DNA from: Chrysophaeum taylorii
Lineage: Eukaryota; Sar; Pelagophyceae; Pelagomonadales; Pelagomonadaceae
Reading direction: 5' to 3'
Length of the DNA: 64,000 bases
Assembly (NCBI GenBank): GCA_029834535.1
Contig: JAQMWT010000594.1
Coordinates: forward strand, 1-64,000
Shown: positions 21,097 to 33,300 of the stretch, piece by piece
How positions within the stretch are numbered: position 1 is the stretch's first letter
Layout: the number at the start of each line of letters is the position of its first letter
Notes under the pieces: model-generated
The model's input: the letters and a program-made list of their open reading frames with translations, nothing else
Told to the model about the DNA's origin: nothing
Databases searched by the model: none
Program-made: the position numbers and the translations under genes

Positions 21097-21667
21097 ATGT
21101 CGGGATCTCCCGTGACGATCCGCACGCGCAAGTTCATTCGCAACCCCCTGCTCTCCCGCAAGCAATTCGTTCAAACAAACCGGCGTCGTCGCTTTGGTGG
21201 TGGTGGTGGCGGCCTCTCTCATGGCTTGTTTCGCAGATCGTTGACGTTATACATCCCGGGCGTGCCAACGTCCCGAAGACCGAACTCGCCGAGATGATCG
21301 CCAAGGTACGCCGTGGCTTAGCAGCGCCGCCGAAGTTGATTTTATCTTCTCGCAGAGTCATAAAGTCGCCGACGCACAATTGATTTCGTTGTTTGGCTTC
21401 CGCAACAAATTCGGAGGCGGCAAGTCGACCGGTTTCTGCCTGATCTACGACAGTTCTGACGCTGCGAAAAAGTTCGAGCCCAAGTACCGCCTCATCAGGG
21501 TGAGTGGCGTCGTCGTTGTCATCACTCCTTCGCAGAACGGGTTGCTCGAGAAGAAGGAGTCGAGCAGGAAGCAGATCAAGGAGGCCAAGAACCGCAAGAA
21601 GAAGATTCGCGGGACAGGCCGACGCATCGCCAACCACAAGGCGAAGAAGGCCAACAAGGATGGTTAG
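21097..21667 (+). CDS. RPS24: 40S ribosomal protein eS24 (RPS24), 138 aa, four exons
   Basis: Exons 21097-21168, 21237-21305, 21356-21499 and 21536-21667; introns of 68, 50 and 36 nt. The spliced chain starts '[20 protein letters not shown]', continues '[18 protein letters not shown]', '[16 protein letters not shown]' and '[15 protein letters not shown]', and ends in the usual Lys/Arg-rich tail. It is a small-subunit ribosomal protein with the typical length. The third intron is only 36 nt, a multiple of three, and lacks a stop, so retaining it would add 12 residues rather than end the protein. The gene is divergent from RFC4. Confidence 0.95.
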
Positions 21668-22244
21668 AGGAACCTTCGTGCGGGCCTTCGTCGGAGGGAG
21701 GCTCGGATCCGCACCGCACCATATATCTTGCACCACGGAGGTTGTTGTTGTTGTGCTGCACGATATTTATTCTATGATGTGTCGTCAACGAACGCTAAGG
21801 AGGAGGAGGAGCAGCAGCAGCAGCAGCTGGGTTAAGAAGTCGCAGAATGCCCCTGCCTTCCTTTCTTTCTTTGCTTCCTTGGGTTGATGGTGGCGTGGGT
21901 GGGCCCGCAGTAGGATACCTCGCTCTACTACTAAATGCTTATGACTCGATTTTTTTTTACCATTCATTCTCCGATTCTTACTATAATCAAGACGTGGCAG
22001 ATATGGACGCCGAGGGTCGTCGCAGTATCCTTTTCCGAAACGCGAGCCGTTTGCTTGCACTAGGTGTGCTGCCATACATATAGGTGTGCTGCCATACAAC
22101 AGGTCGACGCGATGATAATTAGTATAAAGTCTCCGCACAACAAGTTATTTACCCGGGAAACAAAACAGTATTGTTGTATGAACATCAACGGCGACAACGG
22201 TCTCGCGAGTGGTATGTTCATGGCGCGAAGGAGGTCAGAGAAAA
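21668..22244. other. Spacer between RPS24 and the WD40 gene
   Basis: Contains the RPS24 3' end, a (GAG)n/(CAG)n run at about 21800-21830 and a 20-bp tandem duplication at 22061-22100. The two flanking genes converge here. No further gene is seen. Confidence 0.4.
22061..22100. repeat. Tandem duplication, 2 x 20 bp
   Basis: TAGGTGTGCTGCCATACA occurs at 22061-22078 and again at 22081-22098. A recent slippage-type duplication in the spacer. Confidence 0.9.
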
Positions 22245-23456
22245 TTACTGAACGTCGCAGAAGACGACATGATGTCGGAAGGCATACTTTGCTGACCTTC
22301 GAAACGTCGGCGAGCAACCGACACGGGTGGCGCTTTCGGCATCGGTGTCATCGACTGCCCGACGCATGGCGTGGACGCAACTGACACCCGAGTGGTGGAT
22401 CTCCTGGCGCTCGATCTCCGCCCCAGTGGCGATGCTCCAGATGCGGACGGTCTTGTCCCGGGAACACGAGACGACCTTGTCGCCCGCGGGAAACGGGGCG
22501 ACATCGTTGACGATGTCCTGGTGGCCGCGAAAAAGACGCAAGCATTCGCCGGTCGAGACGCACCAGAGGCGTAGCGTCCCATCCCAGGAGCCGCTTAATA
22601 GCATCTCGGGAGAGATGGCACACACGCTCCAAACGCTCGCGGTGTGGCCTTCGAGAATGCTGACGCACCCGCCAGTGGCGACATTCCAGACCAGAATAGT
22701 CAAATCCTGGCGATTGACTTGAGCGACGACACGCGGTAACGCACCTTGGAGCTCGAGGCAATTCGTTCGCCCGATGCGAATACGCGCACGCATAGAACCG
22801 TATTCTTGTGTCCGCCGAGCGTTTTGACACACGCATTTTCTCGCAAACTCCAGATACGGACAGTTCGATCCTTGGATCCAGTCGCAAACAAAACGCTGGA
22901 CGACGGGAAAACGTCGACGCAGTTCACGTCGCTGGTGTGAGCGGCAAAGCGCCGCACGCACTCGCCCGTCAGCGTGTTCCAGATCCGCACCTGTCGTCGT
23001 TGCGCCATGAGGAGAGCATCGCGGCGACTGCGCGCGCACCGTCTTGTCATCGCTTGCTGATGCAAGTAGATTGCCCGACTCGAAGGCGGCGACACTGTTC
23101 ACGTCCGCCTTGTGACCTACGAGCTTGAAGATGGTCTCGCCCGTTGCCAAGTCCCAGATCCGAACGCTCCTGGATCGTGCGACGTGAGACATTCAAATCG
23201 ACGACGACTGTGATGACCTGTCCCATGAGCCAGAAGCCACGCGATCGCCCGGGAGGAGGCAGACGGCGAACACGGCGTTGGTGTGCCCCTCGAGCTTGAT
23301 GCTCCCCCCCGTCTCCCAGCACGTCACATTCAACGTCCTGTCCATCGACCCCGAAGCGATGAGCGTCGCAGACCGGGGCCATTGCGCGAACGACAGGCCT
23401 TCGTCGTCTGCCTTCTTGCAATCGTGAAACCCCTTCTTCTTCACGACGGGCATCAT
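22245..23456 (-). CDS. Seven-bladed WD40 beta-propeller protein, about 358 aa, four exons
   Basis: Exons 23456-23218, 23169-23040, 22990-22745 and 22706-22245; introns of 48, 49 and 38 nt. Seven WD repeats are visible in the spliced chain, for example 'LEGHTNAVFAVCLLPGDRVA', 'GSWDRSVRIWDLATGE', 'SDDKTVRIWNTLTGE', 'GSKDRTVRIWSLRE', 'SSKDLTILVWNVATGG', 'SGSWDGTLRLWCVSTGE' and 'SRDKTVRIWSIATGA'. There is no other domain, so it is a scaffold of unknown partner. Introns 1 and 2 each fall between the (S/D)D-R/K of a blade and the following VRIW, suggesting introns placed at blade junctions. The last 45 residues do not form a repeat; a further small intron near the 3' end could change the tail. Divergent from the canopy/J gene. 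Confidence 0.88.
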
Positions 23457-23575
23457 CGTGTTCTGACAACGACAAAACGTCGTGTGAAAATTATTTTAAG
23501 GGCTTCGGAATGAAAATATTCGAAGAGCGAAGTGGACCGTAAACCCGCGCGGCAACGCTGGTTTGTGACCGCCGT

Positions 23576-24577
23576 ATGCGAGTCTTTGGCTTTGGGCTCG
23601 CGTTGTATCATGTGGTGGTCTTGCAAGTCCAAGCGGAAGAAGAGGGCGGGGTCCCAGACTTCTATCAGCTCAAGTGCAGCGCGTGTTGTTCGATCGTCGC
23701 GGAGCTCGAGAGGAATCTTGAAATCGAGAAGCCGAGAATGGACATCGAAATAAAGCGAACCATTGGGTTCGAGCAGAAGAGCAAGGTAATCGATTACTCT
23801 GTCTCGGAGCTGCGAACCCTCGAACTCCTCGAAGGATTGTGCCCGGGCATGCAGCACTACGGCGTGACGACGCAGGAGGACGGCACCGCGTCTTTCCAGC
23901 GACACTCGGTCGGAGGAGGCAGCGTGCACATTTCGGGGACGATGCGCATTGGCACTAAGAAGTACCACGACGATCGACTCAAGCTTCAGTCGTACTGCGA
24001 GGCGGTCGTCGAGGAGCACGAGGACCTTTTGAGCGAGGCAATCCGCGCCGCGGGCGTCGCGAATCTCCGCAAGAAAGAGGCCGAAAGTCGTCTCGCCGCC
24101 GCGCGGCGCCGTGGCGAGGAGCCAACCGAGACCGATCCTTATGCAGTCCTGGGTCTCGACGAGACGGCGACGGCGGACCAGGTCAGAGCGAAATACCGCC
24201 AGCTGTCCCGAGAGCTTCACCCCGACAAAACCGGCGGCGATCCGGATGCGGCGAAGCAGTTCGTCGCTGTCACCGCCGCCTACGAGAAGGCCACTGGCGA
24301 GAAACACCAACCTTACGAGGACCTCTACCGCCAAGTCTGCGTTGACATCGTTGGCGTCTGCAAGGATGAGTCCGAGGTCGACTACGTTAAGAGCTACTTT
24401 CCCAAGTATTACAACTCGGACAGGTTCCAACGACCAGACGACGACGCCGCGAACAAAATCGCAGCCTCGCCCGATGCTGGTGAAAACAAGAAGAAGAAGA
24501 AGAAGAAGAAGAAGAAGGGGGGTGCGCACAAGGCGAAAGATAGCAAGTTCGTCGCCGCCAAGACCGCAGACCTCTAG
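23576..24577 (+). CDS. Canopy-domain protein with a nested J domain, 333 aa
   Basis: A single exon. An N-terminal hydrophobic stretch (about 1-20, ending VQA) looks like a signal peptide. Residues 30-155 match the canopy family (DUF3456, saposin-like ER chaperones): 'YQLKCSACCSIVAELERNLE' with CxxC, 'ELLEGLCPGM' and 'LQSYCEAVVEEHEDLLSEAI'. A J domain follows at about 187-242 ('DPYAVLGLDETATADQVRAK', 'LHPDKTGG' with the HPD). After it 'EDLYRQVCVDIVGVCKD' supplies the last cysteines expected of the canopy fold, so the J domain seems inserted inside it. The tail has a (AAG)n-coded Lys run. Likely role: an ER-lumen co-chaperone that passes clients to an Hsp70 (BiP), which is inference. The lysine-rich tail is odd for a lumenal protein, and no KDEL-like end is present. 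Confidence 0.85.
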   Translation: MRVFGFGLALYHVVVLQVQAEEEGGVPDFYQLKCSACCSIVAELERNLEIEKPRMDIEIKRTIGFEQKSKVIDYSVSELRTLELLEGLCPGMQHYGVTTQEDGTASFQRHSVGGGSVHISGTMRIGTKKYHDDRLKLQSYCEAVVEEHEDLLSEAIRAAGVANLRKKEAESRLAAARRRGEEPTETDPYAVLGLDETATADQVRAKYRQLSRELHPDKTGGDPDAAKQFVAVTAAYEKATGEKHQPYEDLYRQVCVDIVGVCKDESEVDYVKSYFPKYYNSDRFQRPDDDAANKIAASPDAGENKKKKKKKKKKGGAHKAKDSKFVAAKTADL

Positions 24578-24833
24578 GCGCCGCCGTTGATCGAGGCCAA
24601 CGCGGGGTTTGGAGCACCGAGAGCGGAACCGCGCGTAACCATCCATGAAGCCGCGATCAACTTTGCTGCGAGAAGAACGGGGAAGGACACGACCGCGGGT
24701 GGTTTCCTATGGCCTCGATCATCCACGGATTCTTTTTTTTAGCACTCCAGTCGCAGACTGCGCGGCCGGCGCTACTAGTCGGACGCTACCCCCCCCCCGT
24801 CGGCTTATAAAACCCCCCAGGCGTTCAAGTTCA

Positions 24834-26456
24834 ATGTCAATTTGGGTCTTGTTGCTGCTGCACACGACGCTCCCGTGGTCACGCGCGCTGCAGCAGGTTT
24901 CGCTAGGATGGGTGAGTCGGCCGGCGACACCACATTTGGGAGCAAGACCACGGCTGTCGTGCTGTCGTGGCGCGAGCGTGGTCCAAGCGCCTTCTCCTCC
25001 TCTTTACGGTAATAATAATAATGATGTGCCGCCGCCACAGCGGCGGTTCATGCCGCTCGTGGAAGAGTTGGCTGGCGACATCCGCGTCCAAAAGCTCGCG
25101 GTATGGGTCGCCTTCTTTGGCGTCATCAAACTGCTCAAGCCGTTCTACTCGATCATCTTTGCCACGTTCGTGCTCGCGTTCGTCGGCTCGTCGTTCGTCG
25201 ACAGAACGCAGCGGCTTTACGTGTCGTGTGCGCGCGCCATCGTGACAAGGTTGAGCGGGCTCCGGCGGCGCGGCGAGTCGTCCGACAAGTCGTGGGCGCG
25301 CGAGATTCTGAAGCGGCTCGAGTACAGTCGAGGTCGGACGATACTGCCTCGCGCGCTCGTTCCGCCGCGCAAGGCGTTCGCCGCGCTATACATCAGCTCG
25401 GTGCTGTTGGCGGCCACGACGGTATTTGTTCGCTACGGGCCAGTTATCGCGCGCGAGTCGCAGTACTTTACGGCGGCGTTGACCAAGGAAGATCCATACC
25501 TCGCGGCCGCGACGGCGATTACGGCGACGCTCGGCACCCACCGCGTCGAACAGCTCGACGCGCTGCTGCGCAGCATTGCCGACAACGAGGACTTTTTTAG
25601 TTTGGCAACAAGCCACAAGCCAGTCTCGGTCCGGGCGCTCTCGGAGTCGCTGCGCCACCTCATCTCCCCGCAGCTCGTCAAGCTCGGCGCTCTCAGCTCG
25701 GCGCTTTTGCGACCCGTCCCGAGCCTGATCTACGAGGTCCTGACGGCCATGCTCTTTAGCTTTCTCATCGTCTGGGATTTACCGCTCATTGGCCGCGCAT
25801 TCTCCCACCTTGGCCGAGCACGCACATCCTGGGTACGTTTCGCCTACGCAGAGATCTCCCCGAGGATCCGGAGCTTCTCCCGTCTCCTCGGTACCAACTT
25901 TGAGATAACGGGTCTCATCGCCATCGTCAACACGCTTCTCACGACCCTCGGCTTCCTCGTATTGGATATATCCGGCACCCGCTTCCTTGGCTTTCTTGTC
26001 TTTGTGTGCTCCTTCGTCCCGGTCGTTGGCGTCTTCGTCTCCACCATCCCCGCCTGCATCTTGGCGCTCGTCGAGCACGGCGGCCAACGTCTAGCGCAGG
26101 TTGTCGGCATGGTCATTTTTGTTCACTTTGTCGAGGCTTATTTGCTCTATCCCCAGATATATGCCACGAAGCTGAAGGTTCATCCCCTGCTCGTCCTTGT
26201 CGTGTGAGTTGACATCACCTCTCTTGGCGCGCGAGTTCATTTTGTCGTACCTCGCAGGCTCTATGCCTTCGAGCATGTCGTGGGCTGGAAAGGTCTTTTC
26301 GTTGCGCTGCCGGTTTCCGTTTTCTTCATGCAGGTACTCCTTGGTGACGATACCTCGGACGATCCTGTTTCCTCCGAGCCTTCTCCCTTAGCGGCGAAAA
26401 CCCAACCTACCTCAGAAAGCATACCTCCTCGACAACAAACAATGCCGCCAGCTTAG
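24834..26456 (+). CDS. AI-2E family (UPF0118/PerM-type) membrane protein, two exons
   Basis: Exons 24834-26203 and 26258-26456, intron 54 nt. After an N-terminal hydrophobic segment and a basic, Pro/Ser-rich stretch of about 75 residues, which could be a signal or plastid-type targeting sequence, about seven or eight membrane helices follow in the AI-2E family layout. Recognisable are 'FFGVIKLLKPFYSIIFATFV', 'VSTIPACILALVEHG', 'VIFVHFVEAYLLYPQI' and 'LYAFEHVVGWKGLFVALPVS'. Bacterial relatives export signals or ions; eukaryotic algal members are uncharacterised and often plastid-predicted. The transport substrate is unknown. The C-terminal 40 residues are Ser/Pro-rich and hydrophilic. It lies 256 bp after the canopy/J gene on the same strand. 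Confidence 0.85.
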
Positions 26457-28785
26457 AAACGATGTGTCTCTTTCTTCTTCCCACTACGCGCGGCACCTGA
26501 CCTGGGACAGCGGCATTGGTATCGTACCCCGGGGTTCAGATCTGACGTGTGCGTGCCAAGACCCCGCGTGCCTGGACGTGCAGACTCTGGCGTACTGCGC
26601 GTGGCGACCAAAGAACGGGACCCTGCCGAGAGCGGAGGTTTGGCAAGCGTGTAGGGTTGGAGGTTGCGAGTTATAAGAAGAACTTTCGCTTACTACTGTT
26701 TTATCATCGCACTCTCGCGGGTAAAGATGCTGCGGCTTTAAACGCGCGCTGTGGGGGTGTGTTGTGAATGGCCAGGAGCACACGTCGGGGAGAAAACCTG
26801 ACGGTGGTCTCTGGCTCAGGCGCCAAGCGGTCAAAAAGATCGCAAGATGAGGAGGGACACAACGTCATAGTAATATGAAGAAGGATGGTGACTGGCTGGT
26901 TCTCGCGACCCGCCGAGAGAGAGACCAAGGACGATTATTGAACGATGATCGAATATCCAGGGGAGACTCGGCGGTGCCCCAGTTGGTCCGTGTCTTTGGC
27001 GCATTTTAAATCGTTGCATCGGCGTGGTGATTCCAGAATCACGCCACAGTTCCTGATCCTTGGAGATCCTGTTAGCCTTGGCCTTGTTGGCGACTTGAGC
27101 TTGAGGTCCGCGCTCTTCATCCCAACCTAGGTGCCACCTCCCGGGACAGTGGCGGCGAAATTATCTTAGGTATCAGTCGGCGCAGCAGCGACCTTAGAGT
27201 GCTAGTCCTGTTTCTTGACCAGCTTCGCCTCTATTACCGACCGAACGTTCCTCGCATCCATATCCGTGCTTTCGCGCCAAGTCGCTGTTTGTATGCAAGC
27301 GGCTCAAAATGCGAGGTGCATCATTTAAAGCGATCTTGGACCTTATCGCTCGTCACTTGGAAATAAGTATGTCACGATTCCGCACCTTTGTTGTTGACAT
27401 CGAGTGCTTTGCGCATCGCTTCTTTCCAAGGCCGTCACGAAACGACGGAACGGACAGGCTCTTGAAGGCAGGCACGCAGCCATTGGTGCGAGCACGATTC
27501 GCCTCGGCGAGCTTGATTTGCGCGTGTTCTTGCTTAGACAGGCCATCTGGCACCTACGATTTTGTCGTAGAAGTGCTTTGATGCGCCTGAATTGGCTCAC
27601 AGCGCATCGGCCATGTCGAGCTCAAGCCCGTGAGCGCGCCTCAATGAACCAAATGTAACCAACGATACCACCGAGAGCAATCATGCGTGCTACCATCTGG
27701 GAGCTAAGCTTGTGTCTGTATTCAACTATTGAAAGCGTCGAAGCTCGCAACGCGTGTTATGATGGAGCAATTATGACAGAACAACAGAAAACTGCGTTCA
27801 ACGGCAATACCGAGTCGGGCTTCGGTTTCAACGGATCGTTCCCAAAATCCGCCTCGGCTCGGCCAGCATTTTTTGCTCATATTTCAAGCCACACACCAAA
27901 CCGCGAACTCCGACGGCACTGGGTCCCGCCTATCAGCCCCCTGTCGACTCTCGTCTTTTGCACTCCCATCGGCCTTCACCGCACCCTCGCCTCCCGCACC
28001 GCGCATCGGAGGCGCCACTTAATGAGGCTTAAACGAGGGGCTTGCGAGTCTTTGCGCCGAGGTCGACAACATCTTTTGCCCTTCTTCTCTCTCTGCATTC
28101 CTTATTATTCGGAATCATCAAAGTCAAAGCTTATTATTAGGCTTGTTTGGTTGTTGGTAGACCCTTATTATTTCCGATACAAACGAACCGCGTCTCCGTC
28201 GAGTTCGTAGATCCCTGTGGCGGTGCCGCAAGACGCACCGTGACCGCATCGCCGGTACCACTCACGTGTGCCGGAAGCCAACAGCTACGGGTCGCATTAA
28301 AACCCTAATCCTTAGCCGTTTCAATCTTTAACCCTAGTGCCCTCACCACGTAGCCGCCTAAAGACCCTAGAGCCACCAGGCGTACGAACGAGAGCCCGAC
28401 TGGTCATACGAAGTGCTATGATCTATTACTGTGTTTTTGAAGTCGAGTAGACTCAACGGCCGTCCTGGCCCATTTCGGCGTCGGATGCACATTTGGCTCT
28501 CTGCGGCAGCCAATCATAACGCCATTGCGCGATCAAAGCGAGGACGGCGGTAGGGTCGCCGCAAAGCGGTAGCTAGGAGCCGAGTGCTCTAGATCCGTGA
28601 ATGCGCGGCACCGTTGTCGCGGTGTCCTGTTATTATTGTCTTGCGCAGTGTTTAAGTTTTCTTCGAAAAAAAGTTGGCCACTCTTCGGCTGAACGGCCAT
28701 CTAACGGACTTGCGTGGAGTGTATCGAGATGGAGAAGGCATGCTTCTCAGGTTGGGAGTCGTGAATCGCCAGCATTTAGCGCGCA
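26457..28785. other. 2.3-kb spacer
   Basis: No supported gene. Short open frames on both strands near 27350-27660 and 27683-28210 have no domain. A telo-box (AAACCCTA) lies at 28300-28307 and a related AACCCTAG at 28330-28337, about 480 bp before the next start codon. The region is AT-richer than its neighbours and may hold old, unrecognisable repeats. Confidence 0.4.
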
Positions 28786-30049
28786 ATGAGCGTGGAGGGC
28801 GAGTCTACCGTGCCTGACGCGCTCCCCGAGCCAGTCGGGGAGCGATTCATGATGTCGGGGAAGATGGAACAGAGCTCGGCGGGCGGGGGTGGTGGGCTTG
28901 GGGTGTTCGTCCAGGGATCGTGGCGCGATGTGACCGGGATTGTCCAGGCGCACTCGCGATACTCGTTGGATCCGATGCCGACGGGGTTCAAGCTGGTGGA
29001 CGCCGAACTTCCCCCCGACGGGAACTACCCAGGTCGCATGAACTTTGGCGCGGGCGGCGGCGCGGTAGGTTTCCGTCTCGTAACCCGGGTGAAGAGTCCC
29101 GCAGCAAGCGAAGAAGCACCAGATGGTGGATCGAATGGCCCTGCGGTTCCGACGAGACGAGACCGGCGTGCAGCTCGATGGCGAGGGCGCCAACCGTGTC
29201 GGCCGGTACTCGCTTCAAGGGTCTTGTTCGCGGAACGGCGACGCCTGGGACGTCGAGCTCACGCGGACGTACACGCCCCACGCGCGTCCGCTGGTCGTTC
29301 CGCGCGCCGACGGCGAGAACTTGGCGTGCGTATTTCGCTGAAAGTATTAGAGTGGCCACCCGCGTCGTCGCAGGCGCAAAAGGTCTCTCGATCTGGGCTC
29401 GACGTCGGACTTCGAGCCGCGAAAGCCGCGCGCCGCGGCGCCGCCCAAGGGCGCCTGGGGCGCGCAGTCGAAGAAAGAGGCGCCCACGGCATCAGACGCG
29501 CGGAAGGCCGCCGGGGCTGAGGGGGGGAAGAAGGCAAAGAAAGACGAGCGCGACGGGCGACAATGCGTAGCCGTCTTGTTCAACGACGCGGATACGCTCG
29601 CGAGCGTCTACCGCTGCCCGAACGTTGCCGCCGCACGGTCCAAGTGCGCGGGTCTCACGCAGGAAAAGGAGTGTGCTATTCGCGTCTCGTCGGAGGAGGG
29701 CGATGGCGTGCTCTTCCCCCCCGTCGAGAACCCCCCGCCAAAACTCCCGCAACCGCCTAACTTGCCCCTCGCGCCCCACGTCATCGTCCTCGACATCCTG
29801 TCGCCGGAAGCCAAGGCCCGCGCCTGGAAACCCTCAGTATGCGCCTTCTCGACCGCCCGCCGCGCCGCTAACTACGCCCTCCATTGCTACCGCACTTGCG
29901 GCGCCCGCCTCAAGTCCCTCGAGTGGCACGCGTTCGAAGGTCAAGGGAACGAAGCGCAGCCCCAGCTCTCGCTCGGAGGCGACGGAACCTTCGATGCCAC
30001 TCTCCCGATTCCCGACCTCGCGGCTCTCGACGCCGCCGCCCAGTCCTGA
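28786..30049 (+). CDS. Unrecognised three-exon gene, about 385 aa
   Basis: Exons 28786-29064, 29123-29325 and 29374-30049; introns of 58 and 48 nt, phases consistent. Exon 1-2 sequence includes 'GERFMMSGKMEQ', 'DVTGIVQAHSRYSLDPMP' and 'VDRMALRFRRDETGV', followed by 'GEGANRVGRYSLQGSCSR' and 'WDVELTRTYTP'. The G-x-G-x-N-x-x-G-x-(Y/F)-x-L-x-G pattern with a closing R-x-Y resembles a small beta-rich module common in stramenopile and other protist proteins; the function is unknown. A basic, Ala/Lys-rich linker (about residues 160-220) leads to a C-terminal domain with scattered cysteines ('VYRCPNVAAARSKCAGL', 'ALHCYRTCGARLKSLEWHAF'). No signal peptide. I cannot name it. Confidence 0.7.
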
Positions 30050-30304
30050 GATTTCCTCTTCTTCTTTTTTAATAACAGCTTTTGAGCGCGCGCCGTTGCA
30101 ATTGCAAGGTGGTTGTTTTTGTTCCCCCAGACCCACTCACTGCCTTGAATGAGTAGTAGTAGTATTCTCAACTCAAACCTGTGTCCTTGTGTTTAAAACA
30201 AACCCACTTCCCGTAGAGCCTCGCTTCATTTTTAGGACTCACCTCCGAGGGCGGCGGGCGCTGGACCGCCGCCGCGATAATATAGTTGTTAGCGTCTATA
30301 CTTA

Positions 30305-33300
30305 TTATCTAGGCATAGTCGGAGATCCGTCCGGTGATGGACGCACTTGTGCTGTTGTTGCTATCTGGACGGAACGCAGCTTTCTGAATGCCCGCAGCCA
30401 ACTTTGAAGAAACGTGGGGTGTTCCCCACGTCTCAACGTGTCGCAAGATCCAATTGAGTCTAGGCTTGCGTGGCGGTGGTGCCTCCTCGTCGGGTGCAGA
30501 AGGTCCCGCCACACGTAGCGCGCCCCTTGGTTTGCAGATGTCAAGAATCTTTCGAGAACGAGCAGCGGGTAGAGCGTTGCACTCACGCCGAGAGCGAGCC
30601 AGTGGGTGACTCCGGGATGGACGACGAGACCCATGTACTCGTCGTGGGATCGGGTGTAATCTGAATAGGCCACGAGCTGGAGATAACAGAATCGCGCAGC
30701 AGCATAGTCCTTGACCGCGGCGTAAGCCTCCAGCATAATTGCGATCAGTAGGTTCATCAACAGCACTGGGAGTACCATGAAAGAGATTATGCAGAAAACG
30801 ACACCAAAGCGAGGATCACTGTTGTAGGCCTTCTCATAGTCGATTTCGCCGATAAGCTGTCGCATTTGCGAGATAAAGGCCCCCAAGAACACATCCCCGC
30901 CGCTCACTCCGCTCGCGCGCCCACCCATCGGACCTTGTGCTCCCCCAAGCCTTGAGAAGAAGGCAGTGAAACTGAAGCCGAGGACACACACCGACATGAC
31001 GATGAGGAAAGTGAAGATCTTCTTGAACATCTGAAAGACAACATGGATGGTGAACACTAGCGAAATTCAAAATACTTGCGCGCACCTCTTCGATGATAAG
31101 GACGTGGAGCGATTCGCGCACGCGCATGCGGTCGAGGAGCGTAAGGAACGAGAGCATCACGTAGACGCCAAGTAGGAACAAACGGATTTCGGCCATTTGA
31201 ATGGCCACGGCCGCGGTGCTCAAATCCCTGCGCGTTGACCGGTCGGTGTTGTCCGCTTCGAACAGATCGTCCCAGTCAACGTGCGCAGTGTAAGCCAGAC
31301 TCAAAGTATGCACGGCGATCAACCATATGAAGACGTGGAAGTGTCCGAGGTCAATCAGGTTGAAATGCACGTCGGCGTAGTCTGCAATGCCCCTCCGCAC
31401 CCGATAGAACTGGGCGAGGAAGCCCGAGGATGTTCTACGATTCGCGCTTATGTCTCTTTGAAAGGCCGTCGCGAGTTGGCGCACTTCCGATCGAAACTGA
31501 AGGCAGACGGCGAGCACCCAGACCACCTCGAGCACGGCTCGCACAAAATCTCGAGAGGTCCTATACAGCCAGAGACGAACGGCGCGAATGTGCCCAGAGC
31601 ACATCACGGCGCCGGTCGGGGTGAACTCGGCAAGCAGACGGACCGTCGCGAGTAGATTGTGGCTGTGGTGATCCGAAGCCGAGAAGGCCATGAACTCAAG
31701 CACAATCGCCCTTGTATTCTGTGAAAGCCAACTCGAGTTTCTCAACGTATGGAGCATTTCTTCACCCGCGGCTGGATCCTTTGGAAAGCCAGCGATGTAC
31801 CCGCCCGTACCAGGGTAGTAGGCTTGGTGCCCATAGATCACCGGTGCTTCCACATGGAGCCATCCTTTTGCGCGCGCCTTGTAATCAAATGCATATGCTG
31901 CGGTTGCGCTACTGACGGGTACGTCTTGCTCGAGCGCCTCGTCGAGTTCCACGTTAGCGTCAAAAAAACTGAAGCAACTCTCGCCATTTCTGCCGAGTCT
32001 TTGCGTCCCAGGCTTGTATGAGCAAGCCCCAAGATGCTTTTCGTCTGGGAGCGTCCCAAACATGCGCAAGCGCGGCTGGCTGACCGCAAAAGCCAGGCCG
32101 CCAAGGAGCGGAAACCTCGAAGATACGTTGTCGTCGCTTGATTTCAGCTTGCCTTTCTTGTCCCACGTGGGAAGCGTCGGTTCGTAAATGGCATCGAGCA
32201 GAGGACCTTCGGCCCATTGCCACCAGTTGCTTGGCGTCGCGATCTCCATATACCCGTTGGCTGGTTCCCACTCCTCTTCAACGAGGCGCGTCCGCAAGGC
32301 CTGCTGCAGCGCGTCGCGAGACACAATGCACAAATCCATGCCGACGATTTCGGCAGCCACGTAAAGGACGACGACAAGGAACGCTACGTGCAAAAGCAGT
32401 TGGCGATTTTGGGTAAAGATCATGCGTTCTACCCATACCTTCTTCACCTCTTGCTGGAGTCGCTTCAACGCGAACACGGGTGCTTCCCACGGCGTTTTGT
32501 CTGCCTTTGGAAATACCGCTGCGGAACCCTCAGCAGAAGTCTTAGTGGATTTAAGACTGTACGACGACGGTACGCACGACTTGAAACGTCGCCTCAAGAA
32601 AATGTCAGGGATTTCCTCAAGAAGGTGCTTGAGCGCATTTGACGGCCGGCTGTGCTCTACAAAGAGATACCGCGTTCGCGCCAAGACCTCGGGATACTCT
32701 TCCGCGGCCCGAATTGCTTGAGAGTTAAGCTTGAACTCGCACTCGAACATGAGTTTGATGATGGCGTCGAGCTTCTCTGCTACGGCTTCTAGACCGCTCA
32801 ACCCCTGAGAAAGCGGCATTCTTTCATCGCACACCACTTGCTCCATCGTTCGCGAATAATGTTTCTGCGTCATTGCGTAGCAACGCAAACAAAGTGCCAG
32901 GGCATCCCGTGGCGCACCATCGCGACGAGATTCATCGTAAAGCGGATTTTGCATCTTTTCGCCCATAGGCCTCGAAAATCCGTGCACGAACACTTCGGCG
33001 CCATGCGGGCGGGCGACACGCTCGAGCAGAGTACGAACAATGATAATGCGACTATTGAGGTGTTCAGCGACCTCGAACGCGGAATTTTGCTTGTCAACGA
33101 CTGATTTTAGGTGGCGATGCAATGAGAATAACGCGTGGTGCAACACGGTATTTCCGTGTCCGTCGACCGCGCTGGGGCGCATCGCCGAAGGAAGACTACC
33201 GTACACGTTCGAACCCAGCGCGCTCGTCATTGCTGCTTTTCCCTTCAGCTGACTTTCGACGTTGTCAAGCAGCAGCGAGACCATGACCGCATCCCCCTCC

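Noticed and set aside
27340-27660. Overlapping frames on both strands as a small gene
   Set aside because: No domain, no consistent codon pattern, and stops within short distance in every frame.
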